NCBI GenBank assembly: GCA_003225005.1
Contig: QIAN01000178.1
Coordinates: 40,162-104,161 of the forward strand
Direction: 5' to 3'
Source of the DNA: Acidobacteriota bacterium
Lineage (GTDB): Bacteria > Acidobacteriota > Terriglobia > Terriglobales > Acidobacteriaceae
Length of the DNA: 64,000 bases
Below are positions 34,368-42,693 of the stretch, in pieces (positions within the stretch are counted from its first letter, which is position 1; every line of letters starts with the position of its first letter). The translations under genes and the position numbers were made by a program. Under the pieces are notes generated by a model. That model did not search any database, had not been told where the DNA came from, and worked only from the letters and a program-made list of their open reading frames with translations.

Positions 34368-35560
34368 GCTGCCCTCCGGGCGAGGCCTTGTTGGTCGACG
34401 GCGGCGTGCAATCTTTCCGAGAGAAGTCCTGGCTTTGCCATGAGCGCAGGCAGAAACTCCGGATACGCGGGAAGACGCTGGCGCAATTCGAATCCTTTGG
34501 CTTCGGTACGCCGGCGCAACTGCTCAACATGCGGCCAGGGCTTCTCTGGATTGATGTAATCGGGCGTCAGCGGCGAAACTCCTCCCCAATCGTTGATCCC
34601 GGAGTCCAGTAAGTCATCATAATAGGGCTCGGAAAGGTTAGGCGGAGCCTGAATGTTGACCTTGGGCATTAGCAAACGGGCTACCGCCACCGCCCGGAGC
34701 ATTTCCCCGTGAGAAGGTTCAGGCTGCTCCGCCATGGCGATTTCGGGCTTCGCCCGGAAGTTTTGCACGATGACTTCCTGGATGTGGCCATAGCGCCGGT
34801 GCAGATCGCGGATAGCCAGCAGAGTATCGACTCGATCTTCCACAGTTTCGCCGATGCCGATCAGCAAGCCAGTGGTGAATGGAACTTTTTGCTTCCCAGC
34901 TTCTGCAATCGTTCGAAGGCGCTTGCTGGGAGCCTTGTCGGGAGCGTTGTCATGCGCCGCGCCCGGCCGCATTAGCTCCGCATTCGTGGTCTCGAGCATG
35001 AGGCCCATGCTGGGCGAAACCGTGGCCAGGCGATGGATCCATTCCCCGCTCATGAGGCCAGGATTAGGATGCGGAAGCAAACTGGTTTCGCGCAGCACGA
35101 GTTCGCACATGGCCTCGAGATAGTGCAGCGTGGACTTGTAGCCCAGACGTTCGAGCGCGGCGCGCATCTCAGGGAAGAGCAATTCTGGCTTGTCCCCCAA
35201 GCTGAAGAGCGCTTCCGTGCAGCCCAAAGCTTCGCCGGCGCGGGCAACGGCCAATACTTCTTCGGGTGTCATGGTGCGGGCACCCGGCTGGCCGGGATCG
35301 CGACGAAATATGCAGTAGCCGCAATAGTCACGGCAAAGATTGGTCAGCGGGATGAAAACTTTGCGCGAATAAGTAACGATGCCCGGCTTAAAACGCTCTT
35401 TGGCGGCGCGGGCGGCGGCGAGAAGGTCGGGCAGTTCTCCGTCACTGCAGCGCATCAGGCGGACCGCAACATCGCTCGACCGGGCAATTTCGGGCTGCCA
35501 TTCCGCCAGTTCAGCGTAGCGCTCCAGTTCAGTCACCGAGTTGGTGGGGCTAGGAATCAC
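34364..35560 (-). CDS. cofG: FO synthase subunit 1 (radical SAM), CofG
   Basis: 398 residues. The radical-SAM motif is CRDYCGYCIF (CxxxCxxC) after SRKVFIPLTN, then ALGCTEALFSLGDKPE, LMLETTNAELM and PFTTGLLIGIGETVEDRVD, as in CofG. It works with CofH to form FO. This is the first gene of the operon, so its promoter should lie in 35561-35700, between it and the divergent flavin reductase gene. The stop overlaps cofD by four bases. Confidence 0.95.
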   Translation of the reverse strand: MIPSPTNSVTELERYAELAEWQPEIARSSDVAVRLMRCSDGELPDLLAAARAAKERFKPGIVTYSRKVFIPLTNLCRDYCGYCIFRRDPGQPGARTMTPEEVLAVARAGEALGCTEALFSLGDKPELLFPEMRAALERLGYKSTLHYLEAMCELVLRETSLLPHPNPGLMSGEWIHRLATVSPSMGLMLETTNAELMRPGAAHDNAPDKAPSKRLRTIAEAGKQKVPFTTGLLIGIGETVEDRVDTLLAIRDLHRRYGHIQEVIVQNFRAKPEIAMAEQPEPSHGEMLRAVAVARLLMPKVNIQAPPNLSEPYYDDLLDSGINDWGGVSPLTPDYINPEKPWPHVEQLRRRTEAKGFELRQRLPAYPEFLPALMAKPGLLSERLHAAVDQQGLARRAA

Positions 35561-35756
35561 GGTGCTCGGGTGCGACGGACGCCTCCACAGTCAAATGATA
35601 CATGACTCTATCGCTGCGAGTGGCCGGACCGGAGAAAGACAGCCACTCGGCATGGTAATGTAGGCAATCGCGCCGCGCATACCGCTTCTTCGCGCGCTCC
35701 GCACCGGGATGGTCGGCTCTGATGACACAATTTGTTTCACGAAAGCACAGAACCTC

Positions 35757-36260
35757 ATGAGCCTGAACCAGGCGGAATTCCGCAAAGCTATGGGGTGTTT
35801 CGCCACCGGCGTGACCATCATCACGGTTGATCTCGAGGGGGAAGTTCACGGCATGACGGCCAACGCCTTTGCCTCGGTTTCGCTCGACCCACTCCTGGTG
35901 TTGGTCTGCGTGGACCACAACACGCGCACTCACGCGCACCTGCACGCCAAGAAGCGGTTCGGAATCAATGTGCTGAGCCGGGACCAGCGCGCGATTTCAG
36001 AGTACTATGCGCGGCCTACCCGCACCCACGAGCGGGCGGAACAGGAAGCTGGAGCAACCTTTGACCGGACGAGTCAGGGGACGCCGATGTTGAACGGCGC
36101 GCTGGCCTACCTGGAATGCCGGCTGCACTCGGCACAGGAAGCAGGCGATCACACCATCTTCATTGCTGAAGTGGAGAACGTCGTTCTGAGGGAAGGAGAG
36201 CCGCTACTTTTTTTCCGGGGACATTATCTTGATCTTGGCGTCGGCAGTGCGGTCGAATAG
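35757..36260 (+). CDS. Flavin reductase-like FMN-binding protein
   Basis: 167 residues from an ATG at 35757, where family similarity begins; the frame opens at 35709, and neither start has a clear ribosome-binding site. The flavin-reductase domain (PF01613) is shown by FRKAMGCFATGVTIITVDLE, HGMTANAFASVSLDPLLVLV, FGINVLSRDQRAISEYYA, LAYLECRLHSAQEAGDHTIF and LLFFRGHYLDL. Members reduce FMN/FAD for partner monooxygenases or bind deazaflavins. Its divergent position beside the F420 operon makes an F420-linked role worth testing, but a plain NAD(P)H:flavin oxidoreductase is equally possible. Confidence 0.88.
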   Translation: MSLNQAEFRKAMGCFATGVTIITVDLEGEVHGMTANAFASVSLDPLLVLVCVDHNTRTHAHLHAKKRFGINVLSRDQRAISEYYARPTRTHERAEQEAGATFDRTSQGTPMLNGALAYLECRLHSAQEAGDHTIFIAEVENVVLREGEPLLFFRGHYLDLGVGSAVE

Positions 36261-36500
36261 CCAAATTGAGCACCGTGGAACAGCCGCTGGTTCGTCGCTG
36301 GCGGGCGCGACGAACGTCAAGAAAGACACGGCGAGCAAGGTCATCCTATTCGCCTCCTGACGGATCTTGATCAATGAGGCGCAGGAATCTTCGTCTTGCC
36401 GAAACCCTTCTCGCTAGCTTGAGCGCTAACCATACGCAAGGAATTCAAGATAGTATTTCTTTTGTGATAGCCGCGCCAAGATGAGAGGAGCAGGCCGCTC

Positions 36501-36896
36501 ATGGGACAGCCCGGCGAAGAGAAAAAAGTTAGAGCGATGAACTGGATCGCGGAACCGCACTTTCAGGGATGGACTTGCTCCCGGTGCGAGTGGAAATATC
36601 CCCTGCCCACGCTCTTAAACGATCCCCAAGCAAAAACTGCCTACGACCGGCTAGCCTCGGCCAAGTTTCGCGAACACGCTTGCGCGGACCATCTTGCCCG
36701 TCTTGCCCCTGAACCAGGCAAAAACTTCGCCGTGCACATAAGAAAATTAGTCGCGCAAGGGTTCAAGCCCAAAGACGCGGTTGAAATCTTCTTGCAGGAA
36801 GTAATGCTCGAACACCGCAATGAACCCAAAGTTCTCGAACAGGCGCGGACGGCTGGGGATGACTTTCTCCGCCGCGTCCGGAACGGATTATTGTGA
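36501..36896 (+). CDS. Small protein with a putative zinc-binding Cys/His set
   Basis: 131 residues, cytoplasmic by appearance. WTCSRCEWKYPLP near residue 26 gives a CxxC pair, and FREHACADHLARL some 30 residues later supplies His, Cys and His that could complete a metal site. The rest is helical (FAVHIRKLVAQGFKPKDAVE, VMLEHRNEPKVLEQ). GAGGAG lies upstream of the ATG with a somewhat long spacing. The family is not recognised. The 240 bases before it contain nothing I can identify. Confidence 0.65.
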   Translation: MGQPGEEKKVRAMNWIAEPHFQGWTCSRCEWKYPLPTLLNDPQAKTAYDRLASAKFREHACADHLARLAPEPGKNFAVHIRKLVAQGFKPKDAVEIFLQEVMLEHRNEPKVLEQARTAGDDFLRRVRNGLL

Positions 36897-36960
36897 AAAT
36901 CGGTAGGATGTGATGCGTTGCTCGCCAGGGACGCGGTTTTCACGGGGCATATGGGCCGCC

Positions 36961-37848
36961 TCACAGCGCGCGCCGCAGATGCTCTTCCGCGGAAAGATTC
37001 GCGCCCGCCAGCAGTAGCAATCCGGAGAGGAATGCCCAGAACATCATGCTCACCGAGAGCGCGAAGGGACCGTAAACTTCCTGGAAATTCAGCCAAGGCA
37101 GGGCGAGGATGTAGGCGTACTTAAGCGCTTCCGAGAGCAATCCAATGATGACTGCGGTGGGCAAAACGGCCCGGGCGGGGACTTTCCCGTTCGGCAGCAG
37201 CCAATAGATGAGAAAGAAAATCGCGATGCTGGTGGTCATGGCGAACACCTTCATCAGCAGGAATCCAACCAGTCGTATAAACCCGTTGCCGTGTCCGCGC
37301 AGCAGCAGCTCCATCAACTCCACGTTCCCTGCCGTCATGGCAATGGAGAGTAGGGCAAGCACTCCGCAGCCAAGAGCCAGTCCAAGTGAGATCACTTGAT
37401 TGCCGAAATACGACCGATTGTAGGGGAAGCGCCAAATGCGGTTCAGAGCAACCTCCAGAGGCATGAATACCCCAGAAGAAGTGACCAGCAAAATTACCAG
37501 CGATACGATCTGCACCCGGTGCCGGGCATTCATCATTGCGGTGAGGTTGCGAATGACGAAATCCTGGCCCGCCGGAAGGTAATCCCGCAATAGCTCCACA
37601 ACTACGTTGTACATAACGCGCGAATGAAACACGCGGTGAGTCAGAGTCATCAGCAACCCGACAAAAGGGAAAAACGACAGGATCGAGTTGGCTGCCACCG
37701 AGAAAGCGAAGGTGTGCACCTCGGTACGCATCAAATAGCCAACGGTGGAGACAAGCAGCCCCGGTCGAGCGCGCTGGCTACGTCGTAGTTGGTGCGGTGC
37801 CGTACCCTCAGCCGATGCTGCGATGCCATTTAATTTGGGATCAAGCAC
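36961..37848 (-). CDS. YihY/BrkB-family inner-membrane protein
   Basis: 295 residues with about six hydrophobic segments (FAFSVAANSILSFFPFVGLL, VSLVILLVTSSGVFMPLEVA, FAMTTSIAIFFLIYWLLPNG, LSVSMMFWAFLSGLLLLAGA). VALNRIWRFPYNRSYFGNQV in the middle matches the conserved loop of BrkB/YihY proteins, formerly misnamed ribonuclease BN. The biochemical role of the family is unsettled; transport of unknown substrates is usually proposed. It reads away from the csp gene and towards the small zinc protein gene. Confidence 0.87.
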   Translation of the reverse strand: MLDPKLNGIAASAEGTAPHQLRRSQRARPGLLVSTVGYLMRTEVHTFAFSVAANSILSFFPFVGLLMTLTHRVFHSRVMYNVVVELLRDYLPAGQDFVIRNLTAMMNARHRVQIVSLVILLVTSSGVFMPLEVALNRIWRFPYNRSYFGNQVISLGLALGCGVLALLSIAMTAGNVELMELLLRGHGNGFIRLVGFLLMKVFAMTTSIAIFFLIYWLLPNGKVPARAVLPTAVIIGLLSEALKYAYILALPWLNFQEVYGPFALSVSMMFWAFLSGLLLLAGANLSAEEHLRRAL

Positions 37849-38345
37849 GTTACAGCTAATCGTATCAGAGAGTTGCGGACAATCCTGCCCAGCATCGGGA
37901 AACCGTCGGCAAGAGATTGCACAAGGCCTGTTGGCTATTACTTGATCACTGTGAAAGTTTTATATGTGACCCTCGGTCATTGGGCCGAAGATTTCTTGGC
38001 TGTTTTTTCTAATTTTTCTTGCGAATCGTTTTAATAGTGCCTATTATCCTGTGCTCATTACGGGAGATTGCGGTCCCGTTTAACTTGAGCAAGACCCAGG
38101 GTGACGTTCTGTGCTGGGTGGTAGAAAACAGCGCCAAATTTTTCGGACTCCGAGCGGTTCACGCTGCATTTCGTCATGCGGCGGAACTGAGGGAGTCTTT
38201 TTCTTTTGGGGCGGTTTCTACCTTCCATTACAGATGCAACCCGGGCCTTCCGTTTTTCTGCAGGGCGTGCCTCGGACGACCGAGTCGTTGATCAGAGAGC
38301 GGAAGAAGATTGATTCTTAGCGCTGAAGCGAAAGGAGTTTTTTCC
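37849..38345. other. 497-base gap holding the csp promoter and long leader
   Basis: No protein gene is supported; the 60-90-codon frames here lack any protein pattern. The A+T-rich segment 37950-38050 holds a good promoter for the cold-shock gene, and the roughly 290 bases after it would be its untranslated leader. The leader contains a five-base hairpin CTCGG-ACGA-CCGAG at 38271-38284. Confidence 0.6.
38019..38047 (+). promoter_or_regulatory. Sigma-70-type promoter of the cold-shock gene
   Basis: TTGCGA at 38019-38024 and TATTAT at 38042-38047 are separated by exactly 17 bases, and an A+T-rich run precedes the -35 like an UP element. Transcription would begin near 38054, giving a leader of about 290 bases before the GTG at 38346. 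Confidence 0.6.
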
Positions 38346-38549
38346 GTGAGAGAGAAGGGAACAGTAAAGTGGTTCAACGGGGCGAAGGGATATGGATTCA
38401 TCCAGCGCTCCACCGGCGAGGACGTCTTCGTGCATTTCTCCGTCATCCAGGAGAATGGCTATCGCACGCTTAACGAAGGCGACAGCGTGGAGTTTGATTT
38501 GCTGAAAGGCCCGAAGGGCCTGCAGGCGGCGAACGTAGTGCGTGCGTAA
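38346..38549 (+). CDS. Cold-shock domain protein (CspA family)
   Basis: 67 residues, the standard length. The start is GTG at 38346 with a strong AAAGGAG at 38331-38337, eight bases away; the frame opens at 38310, but those extra residues are not part of the family. The OB-fold begins [20 protein letters not shown], with RNP1 KGYGFI and RNP2 VFVHF. It binds single-stranded RNA/DNA and acts as an RNA chaperone at low temperature or in stationary phase. It is a single gene with its own promoter, long leader and a clear terminator. Confidence 0.96.
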   Translation: MREKGTVKWFNGAKGYGFIQRSTGEDVFVHFSVIQENGYRTLNEGDSVEFDLLKGPKGLQAANVVRA

Positions 38550-38573
38550 ACCCGCCGCTCGTGTCTTATACCC

Positions 38574-38604
38574 CCCTCCCGTTTGCAGCGGGAGGGTTTT
38601 ATTT
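38574..38604 (+). terminator. Rho-independent terminator of the cold-shock gene
   Basis: Perfect eight-base stem CCCTCCCG/CGGGAGGG (38574-38581 and 38589-38596) with a seven-base loop, followed directly by TTTTATTT. It begins 24 bases after the csp stop codon and is the clearest intrinsic terminator in the window. Confidence 0.9.
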
Positions 38605-38716
38605 GCCCGGTTTGCCCTGCCTGGTTTGCCGCCATTCCAATTGGTGACTGACCAACGTCGATTTTTGATCGCTGATTTGTGAAGCGGCGGATCCCAATCA
38701 CCCCCGCTGTTTCTTC

Positions 38717-40756
38717 CTATCTAATTTCGAGTGAAACGAGATCTCCTGCTCCCTGCCCGGTAGCCTTGTAGTTCACCGACACGGAACGGTCTCTCCATTC
38801 GCAGGAAAATTGATCAACACCGATCAAGAGCAGCGATTTGAAATCGCCGGTGCGAAGTTTCACCGTTCGCTCGCCGGAAGCGATGGTCAGCGTTGCAGCG
38901 GGGGGCTGGGAGCAGTCCACCGTCAGCAGTTTTCCCTTGAGATACTGGCTGGGACGCTTGTCTGGTCCCGCTTCGGATTTTGTTTGTGCCGCTGCGCGTT
39001 CGGCTGCGTCCTCGACGAGCGCCTCAAAAGGTGACTTCTGTGTGGCAAGGTTCGCCGCCCCGCTCCCCGTGGCGGACGACATACCGTACTTCTGCTCATT
39101 ACTGATCTGGCCGAGTTTTTCTCGCGCGATGGCTGCAATTTGCGTGTTGCCGCTGGCCTTCAACCGCTCCAATAACGCTTTAGCGGCCTCCCAGTTTTTC
39201 CCCGCCAAATAGATCTCCGCTAGATGGAGAACATAGTGCTCGTTGCGCGGGCTCAACTGGATGGCCGCCCGTTCCGCCTGCATGGCGGCCACCGGACCAC
39301 CACCTTCCATGCGCGCAACTCCTAGCAGATCATCAGCGTCCGCAAACTCCGGATACCAATCCAGGACGGCGCGCAGGTCCTGCATCATATTGGCCAGACC
39401 TTGAATTTCGAGATGCTTGGATTGCGCGATTCGGTATTTCAGTAGCGAGAGATAGTAGCGGATCCACATATCGTGCTGGTTCAGGGCCGCGGCATTTCTA
39501 AGTTCTTCGGCGGCTTCATCGAACTCCGCGTGTTGAATATGATCCCAGGCCAATACGCGGTGAGCGATTTCATTCCCGGTCCCGGTCGCGATCGCGGAAT
39601 TGCTTTCCGAAGCGTTCTCTTCCGCACTTCGTTTCGGTGCCGGATGCGATTCCGGCCCGGCGGCGGCGAGCGCCTGCAATTCCTTGAGTCCCAGCTCTCT
39701 GCGCTCCGGAATTCGTACCTTAACTTCCGCCGCCAACGCGCGGGCATCCGTGTCAGGCAACGGCTTGGACGAGATGACCATGTCATCGGGTCCAAGCGGG
39801 ACCGGGAACTGGTAAACCTGCGCCGCGTTGGCCGCGACTCCCGGCTGTTTCGAGGCGTCGAGTGCGGTGAACAGTGCCCTGAGAGAATGGAAATAGTCCT
39901 TCACTGCCTGCTCCAACTGCGCAGAACTCATTCCGTAGGCCTTCGCTATGGCCTCCTCCACGGGAACGTGCTGGTTCTGCACCAGATCGAAGTAGGTCCC
40001 GGTCTCAGGCAGCTTTTTCTGGTTGAGCACGTAATGCATAACCATCCACGACTGCGCATAGAAGAGCGTGTGGTGGGTGCCCTCCTGATAAGTCGAGGTG
40101 TCATGCTTCATGGTGAATAGATCAGGCATGGAGAGCCAGACTTGTCCGCCCAGAAACTCTGTAAGCGACTTGGAAGTCCGGAGCTCCCTCTGGTTCTGTA
40201 GCAAGTCATCACTGAAAGAAGCGCCAAGCTCGGGGTCGCTGCCGATCTCGACTTGTTTATTGTCCACGCGGATCGAGCGGAAGTATTCCGCCAAGCCTTC
40301 GTCAAACCATCCTTGCGCCGGCGGATAGTTGTAATGGAGAAACATGTGGGCGAAATCGTGGGCCACGGCTCGCCAGGATTCTTCTTCGAACAAGTTCAAC
40401 ACGATGAAATTCTGGTCGTCACCAGGCACGAAAAAGCCAGGAACGCTAATAGGCTGGCCCTGGCGCAGCGGAGCCATCTGATAGAACGCCTGATCGTTTT
40501 TCAGCGCCAGAATGGTCAGCGGCACCGGAAGGTGGAGCCGGTCTTTCGCCAGCAAGCTGGCAAACACGGCACGCATCTGTTCGAAGCGCAAGGCCACTTC
40601 ATGGCCTTTCTTTTCTCCAGCGTCGGTAACGACGGTAAAGTGCGTGGAGTGCAGCTCGAGCCATGGTGGCTCGGCCGCAGTGGCTGAGGAAACCAAAAGA
40701 ACGCCCAGGAGCATCCCACGGGTGAGTGAACTCGGGATTGGGCCAGCACGGGCCAT
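38717..40756 (-). CDS. Secreted gluzincin-like protein with TPR region
   Basis: 679 residues with a signal peptide (LTRGMLLGVLLVSSATAAEP). The N-terminal third resembles peptidase MA-like/DUF1570 proteins: WLELHSTHFTVVTDAGEKK, then the would-be zinc motif AVAHDFAHMFLH at 130-141, then WFDEGLAEYF at 150-159. The motif is H-D-x-x-H, with Asp134 in place of the catalytic Glu of HExxH, so activity is doubtful. Residues ~410-560 are TPR-like helices (FDEAAEELRNAAALNQHDMW, LSPRNEHYVLHLAEIYLAGK). The C-terminal ~70 residues are beta-rich. Likely a periplasmic protein-interaction factor or an atypical protease. Confidence 0.8.
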   Translation of the reverse strand: MARAGPIPSSLTRGMLLGVLLVSSATAAEPPWLELHSTHFTVVTDAGEKKGHEVALRFEQMRAVFASLLAKDRLHLPVPLTILALKNDQAFYQMAPLRQGQPISVPGFFVPGDDQNFIVLNLFEEESWRAVAHDFAHMFLHYNYPPAQGWFDEGLAEYFRSIRVDNKQVEIGSDPELGASFSDDLLQNQRELRTSKSLTEFLGGQVWLSMPDLFTMKHDTSTYQEGTHHTLFYAQSWMVMHYVLNQKKLPETGTYFDLVQNQHVPVEEAIAKAYGMSSAQLEQAVKDYFHSLRALFTALDASKQPGVAANAAQVYQFPVPLGPDDMVISSKPLPDTDARALAAEVKVRIPERRELGLKELQALAAAGPESHPAPKRSAEENASESNSAIATGTGNEIAHRVLAWDHIQHAEFDEAAEELRNAAALNQHDMWIRYYLSLLKYRIAQSKHLEIQGLANMMQDLRAVLDWYPEFADADDLLGVARMEGGGPVAAMQAERAAIQLSPRNEHYVLHLAEIYLAGKNWEAAKALLERLKASGNTQIAAIAREKLGQISNEQKYGMSSATGSGAANLATQKSPFEALVEDAAERAAAQTKSEAGPDKRPSQYLKGKLLTVDCSQPPAATLTIASGERTVKLRTGDFKSLLLIGVDQFSCEWRDRSVSVNYKATGQGAGDLVSLEIR

Positions 40757-40866
40757 GCACGTTTCACCGCGAAGGGAACAAGACTACTAAAATGCTAACA
40801 CGATGGTCGTCGGTGAGAACGCCCCAGCAGGAACCCTGGAATTGAAGGCGCGAAGTCGTCCAATCC

Positions 40867-40900
40867 CCCAGCTCTGGACGCCCAGCTCTGGACGCCAGAG
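40867..40900. repeat. Tandem 14-base repeat plus small hairpin
   Basis: A perfect 14-base unit occurs at 40867-40880 and again at 40881-40894. The second unit and the bases after it form CTCTGG-ACG-CCAGAG (40886-40900). It lies in the 169-base gap between divergent genes, upstream of the GTG at 40926. Function unknown. Confidence 0.7.
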
Positions 40901-40925
40901 TGAGGAGCAGTAAGGTAGGACCTCA

Positions 40926-42677
40926 GTGGACTGCGTTTATTTGACGAGTCGGCACAAGACACTTGTTCTAGTTGTCCTGTTTGCGCTTGGGGATGTCTCC
41001 CTAGAGCAAGCTTCTGGGCAGGTGCAAGGATCTGACAACCGACAGAATATTGTTCACGGCACGGTGGTCAATGCGGTTACGCACGAGCCTGTGGGTCGGG
41101 CTCTCGTCTATTCTTCCGACAATCGATTCGCGACGCTGACCGATGGTGAGGGACACTTCCAGTTCACGCTGCCCGAGGCAAACCTGGACATGGGAACGGA
41201 CAGCGTTTTTCAAATCCAATCTCGCGAAGTCTCCTCGCTTGGAAACGTGAGCGGTCCTTCTTGGCTGACGGCTCGCAAGCCGGGCTTTCTGGACGATCCC
41301 AACGAGAGCCCCCAGGCTGAGCCGTATCCGGGCGAAGATCTCACCATCTCCCTCATGCCGGAAGGGTTGATCAAAGGCCGAGTCCTTGTTTCCGCGAGCG
41401 ACCTGGCGGCAGGGATTGACGTGGAGATATTCGCCAGGCAGGTGCAGGACGGCACCCTTCGATGGATGCCGAGAGGTTCCATACAGTCGAACTCGAACGG
41501 GGAGTTCCGCTTTGCCGAACTTCTGCCCGGTGCTTACAAGTTAGTGACACACGAGTTGATGGACAATGATCCAGCCGATACAGTTCCGGGTCGTCAACTC
41601 TATGGGTTCCCACCGGTCTATTATCCGGGCGTGGCAGATTTTTCCGCGGCCAGCACGATTCAGCTCACCGCTGGGCAGACCTTCCAGGCGGATATTTCTC
41701 TTCTGCGGCAGCCTTATTACCCTGTAAGAATTCCGGTCACCAATGCAGAACTGAATGGCGGAATGCCCATCGTTGTCTCGGTACAGGGGCAGCGGGGGCC
41801 GGGGTATTCGCTCGGATACGACGCTGGGAAAAAGAGGATCGAGGGCTTGCTTCCGAACGGGAATTATCTCGTAGGGGCGGAGACGTTTGGGCCCAATTCG
41901 TCGACTGGGGTATTGCACATCGCGGTCGCTGGGGTTCCGGTCGAAGGTCCAAGCATGGTGCTTAGCAGAACGAGTTCGATCATTTTGAATGTCAAGGAAG
42001 AATTTAGTGAGACGAATGGGACCGGTTCAGCGTCGTGGAGCGATGGTAGGCGTACTTTCTCGTTGCATGGCCCCCGATTGTATCTGCAGGTGAGCGTTGA
42101 GGCTGCAGATGATTTCCAACCGCAACACGGCGTAACGATTCGTCCACCTATAGGACCGAATGACGATTCGCTGGTCATTGAAAACATTCCGCCGGGGCGG
42201 TATTGGCTGAGACTGAGTTCATCCCGCGGCTATGTGGCGGCGGCAAGCGTCGGTGCAGTTGATTTGCTCTATCAACCGCTGGTGGTCGGGCCGGGGTCGA
42301 CTGAGCCGATCGAAATCACAATGCGCGACGACAGCGCAGAAATCGAGGGAACCGTGGCGGGTGTAACGGCGCAGCCGGCGATGACCGAGGGGATGGTCTC
42401 AAGGCTGTCGCCACCGCGAGCCTGGGTGTATTGCGTTCCTTTGCCTGATAGCCCGGGCCAATTTGCACAGCTCGCCGTAGGGGATGGGGGGAAGTTCCAA
42501 TCGCAGACGATGGTGCCCGGGGTTTATCGTCTATTGGCCTTCAAGAGTCCGCAAGCGAATCTGCCCTATCGCGATGCCGAGGCGATGCGGGCTTACGACG
42601 CTAAAGGTCAGGTGGTCCATTTGTCCGCTGCTCAGAAAACGTCCGTGTACGTGCAGATCATTTCCCATAACGAGTGA
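40926..42677 (+). CDS. Secreted carboxypeptidase-regulatory-like protein, copy 1
   Basis: 583 residues from a GTG. A hydrophobic signal region (TLVLVVLFALGDVSLEQASG) is followed by an Ig-like carboxypeptidase-regulatory domain (VHGTVVNAVTHEPVGRALVY, ATLTDGEGHFQFTLPEANLD), then several further beta-sandwich repeats with the PGxYxL turn (GEFRFAELLPGAYKLVTHEL, VIENIPPGRYWLRLSSSRG). No catalytic domain is visible. Such proteins are abundant in Acidobacteriota and are presumed to be surface or periplasmic binding modules. It is followed after 16 bases by a homologous gene, clearly in one operon. Confidence 0.8.
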   Translation: MDCVYLTSRHKTLVLVVLFALGDVSLEQASGQVQGSDNRQNIVHGTVVNAVTHEPVGRALVYSSDNRFATLTDGEGHFQFTLPEANLDMGTDSVFQIQSREVSSLGNVSGPSWLTARKPGFLDDPNESPQAEPYPGEDLTISLMPEGLIKGRVLVSASDLAAGIDVEIFARQVQDGTLRWMPRGSIQSNSNGEFRFAELLPGAYKLVTHELMDNDPADTVPGRQLYGFPPVYYPGVADFSAASTIQLTAGQTFQADISLLRQPYYPVRIPVTNAELNGGMPIVVSVQGQRGPGYSLGYDAGKKRIEGLLPNGNYLVGAETFGPNSSTGVLHIAVAGVPVEGPSMVLSRTSSIILNVKEEFSETNGTGSASWSDGRRTFSLHGPRLYLQVSVEAADDFQPQHGVTIRPPIGPNDDSLVIENIPPGRYWLRLSSSRGYVAAASVGAVDLLYQPLVVGPGSTEPIEITMRDDSAEIEGTVAGVTAQPAMTEGMVSRLSPPRAWVYCVPLPDSPGQFAQLAVGDGGKFQSQTMVPGVYRLLAFKSPQANLPYRDAEAMRAYDAKGQVVHLSAAQKTSVYVQIISHNE

Positions 42678-42693
42678 AAGCCGCGAGTAAACC

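Noticed and set aside
38019..38320. Short plus-strand frames within the csp leader
   Set aside because: Cys/Phe-rich translations without a ribosome-binding site; the stretch reads better as untranslated leader.
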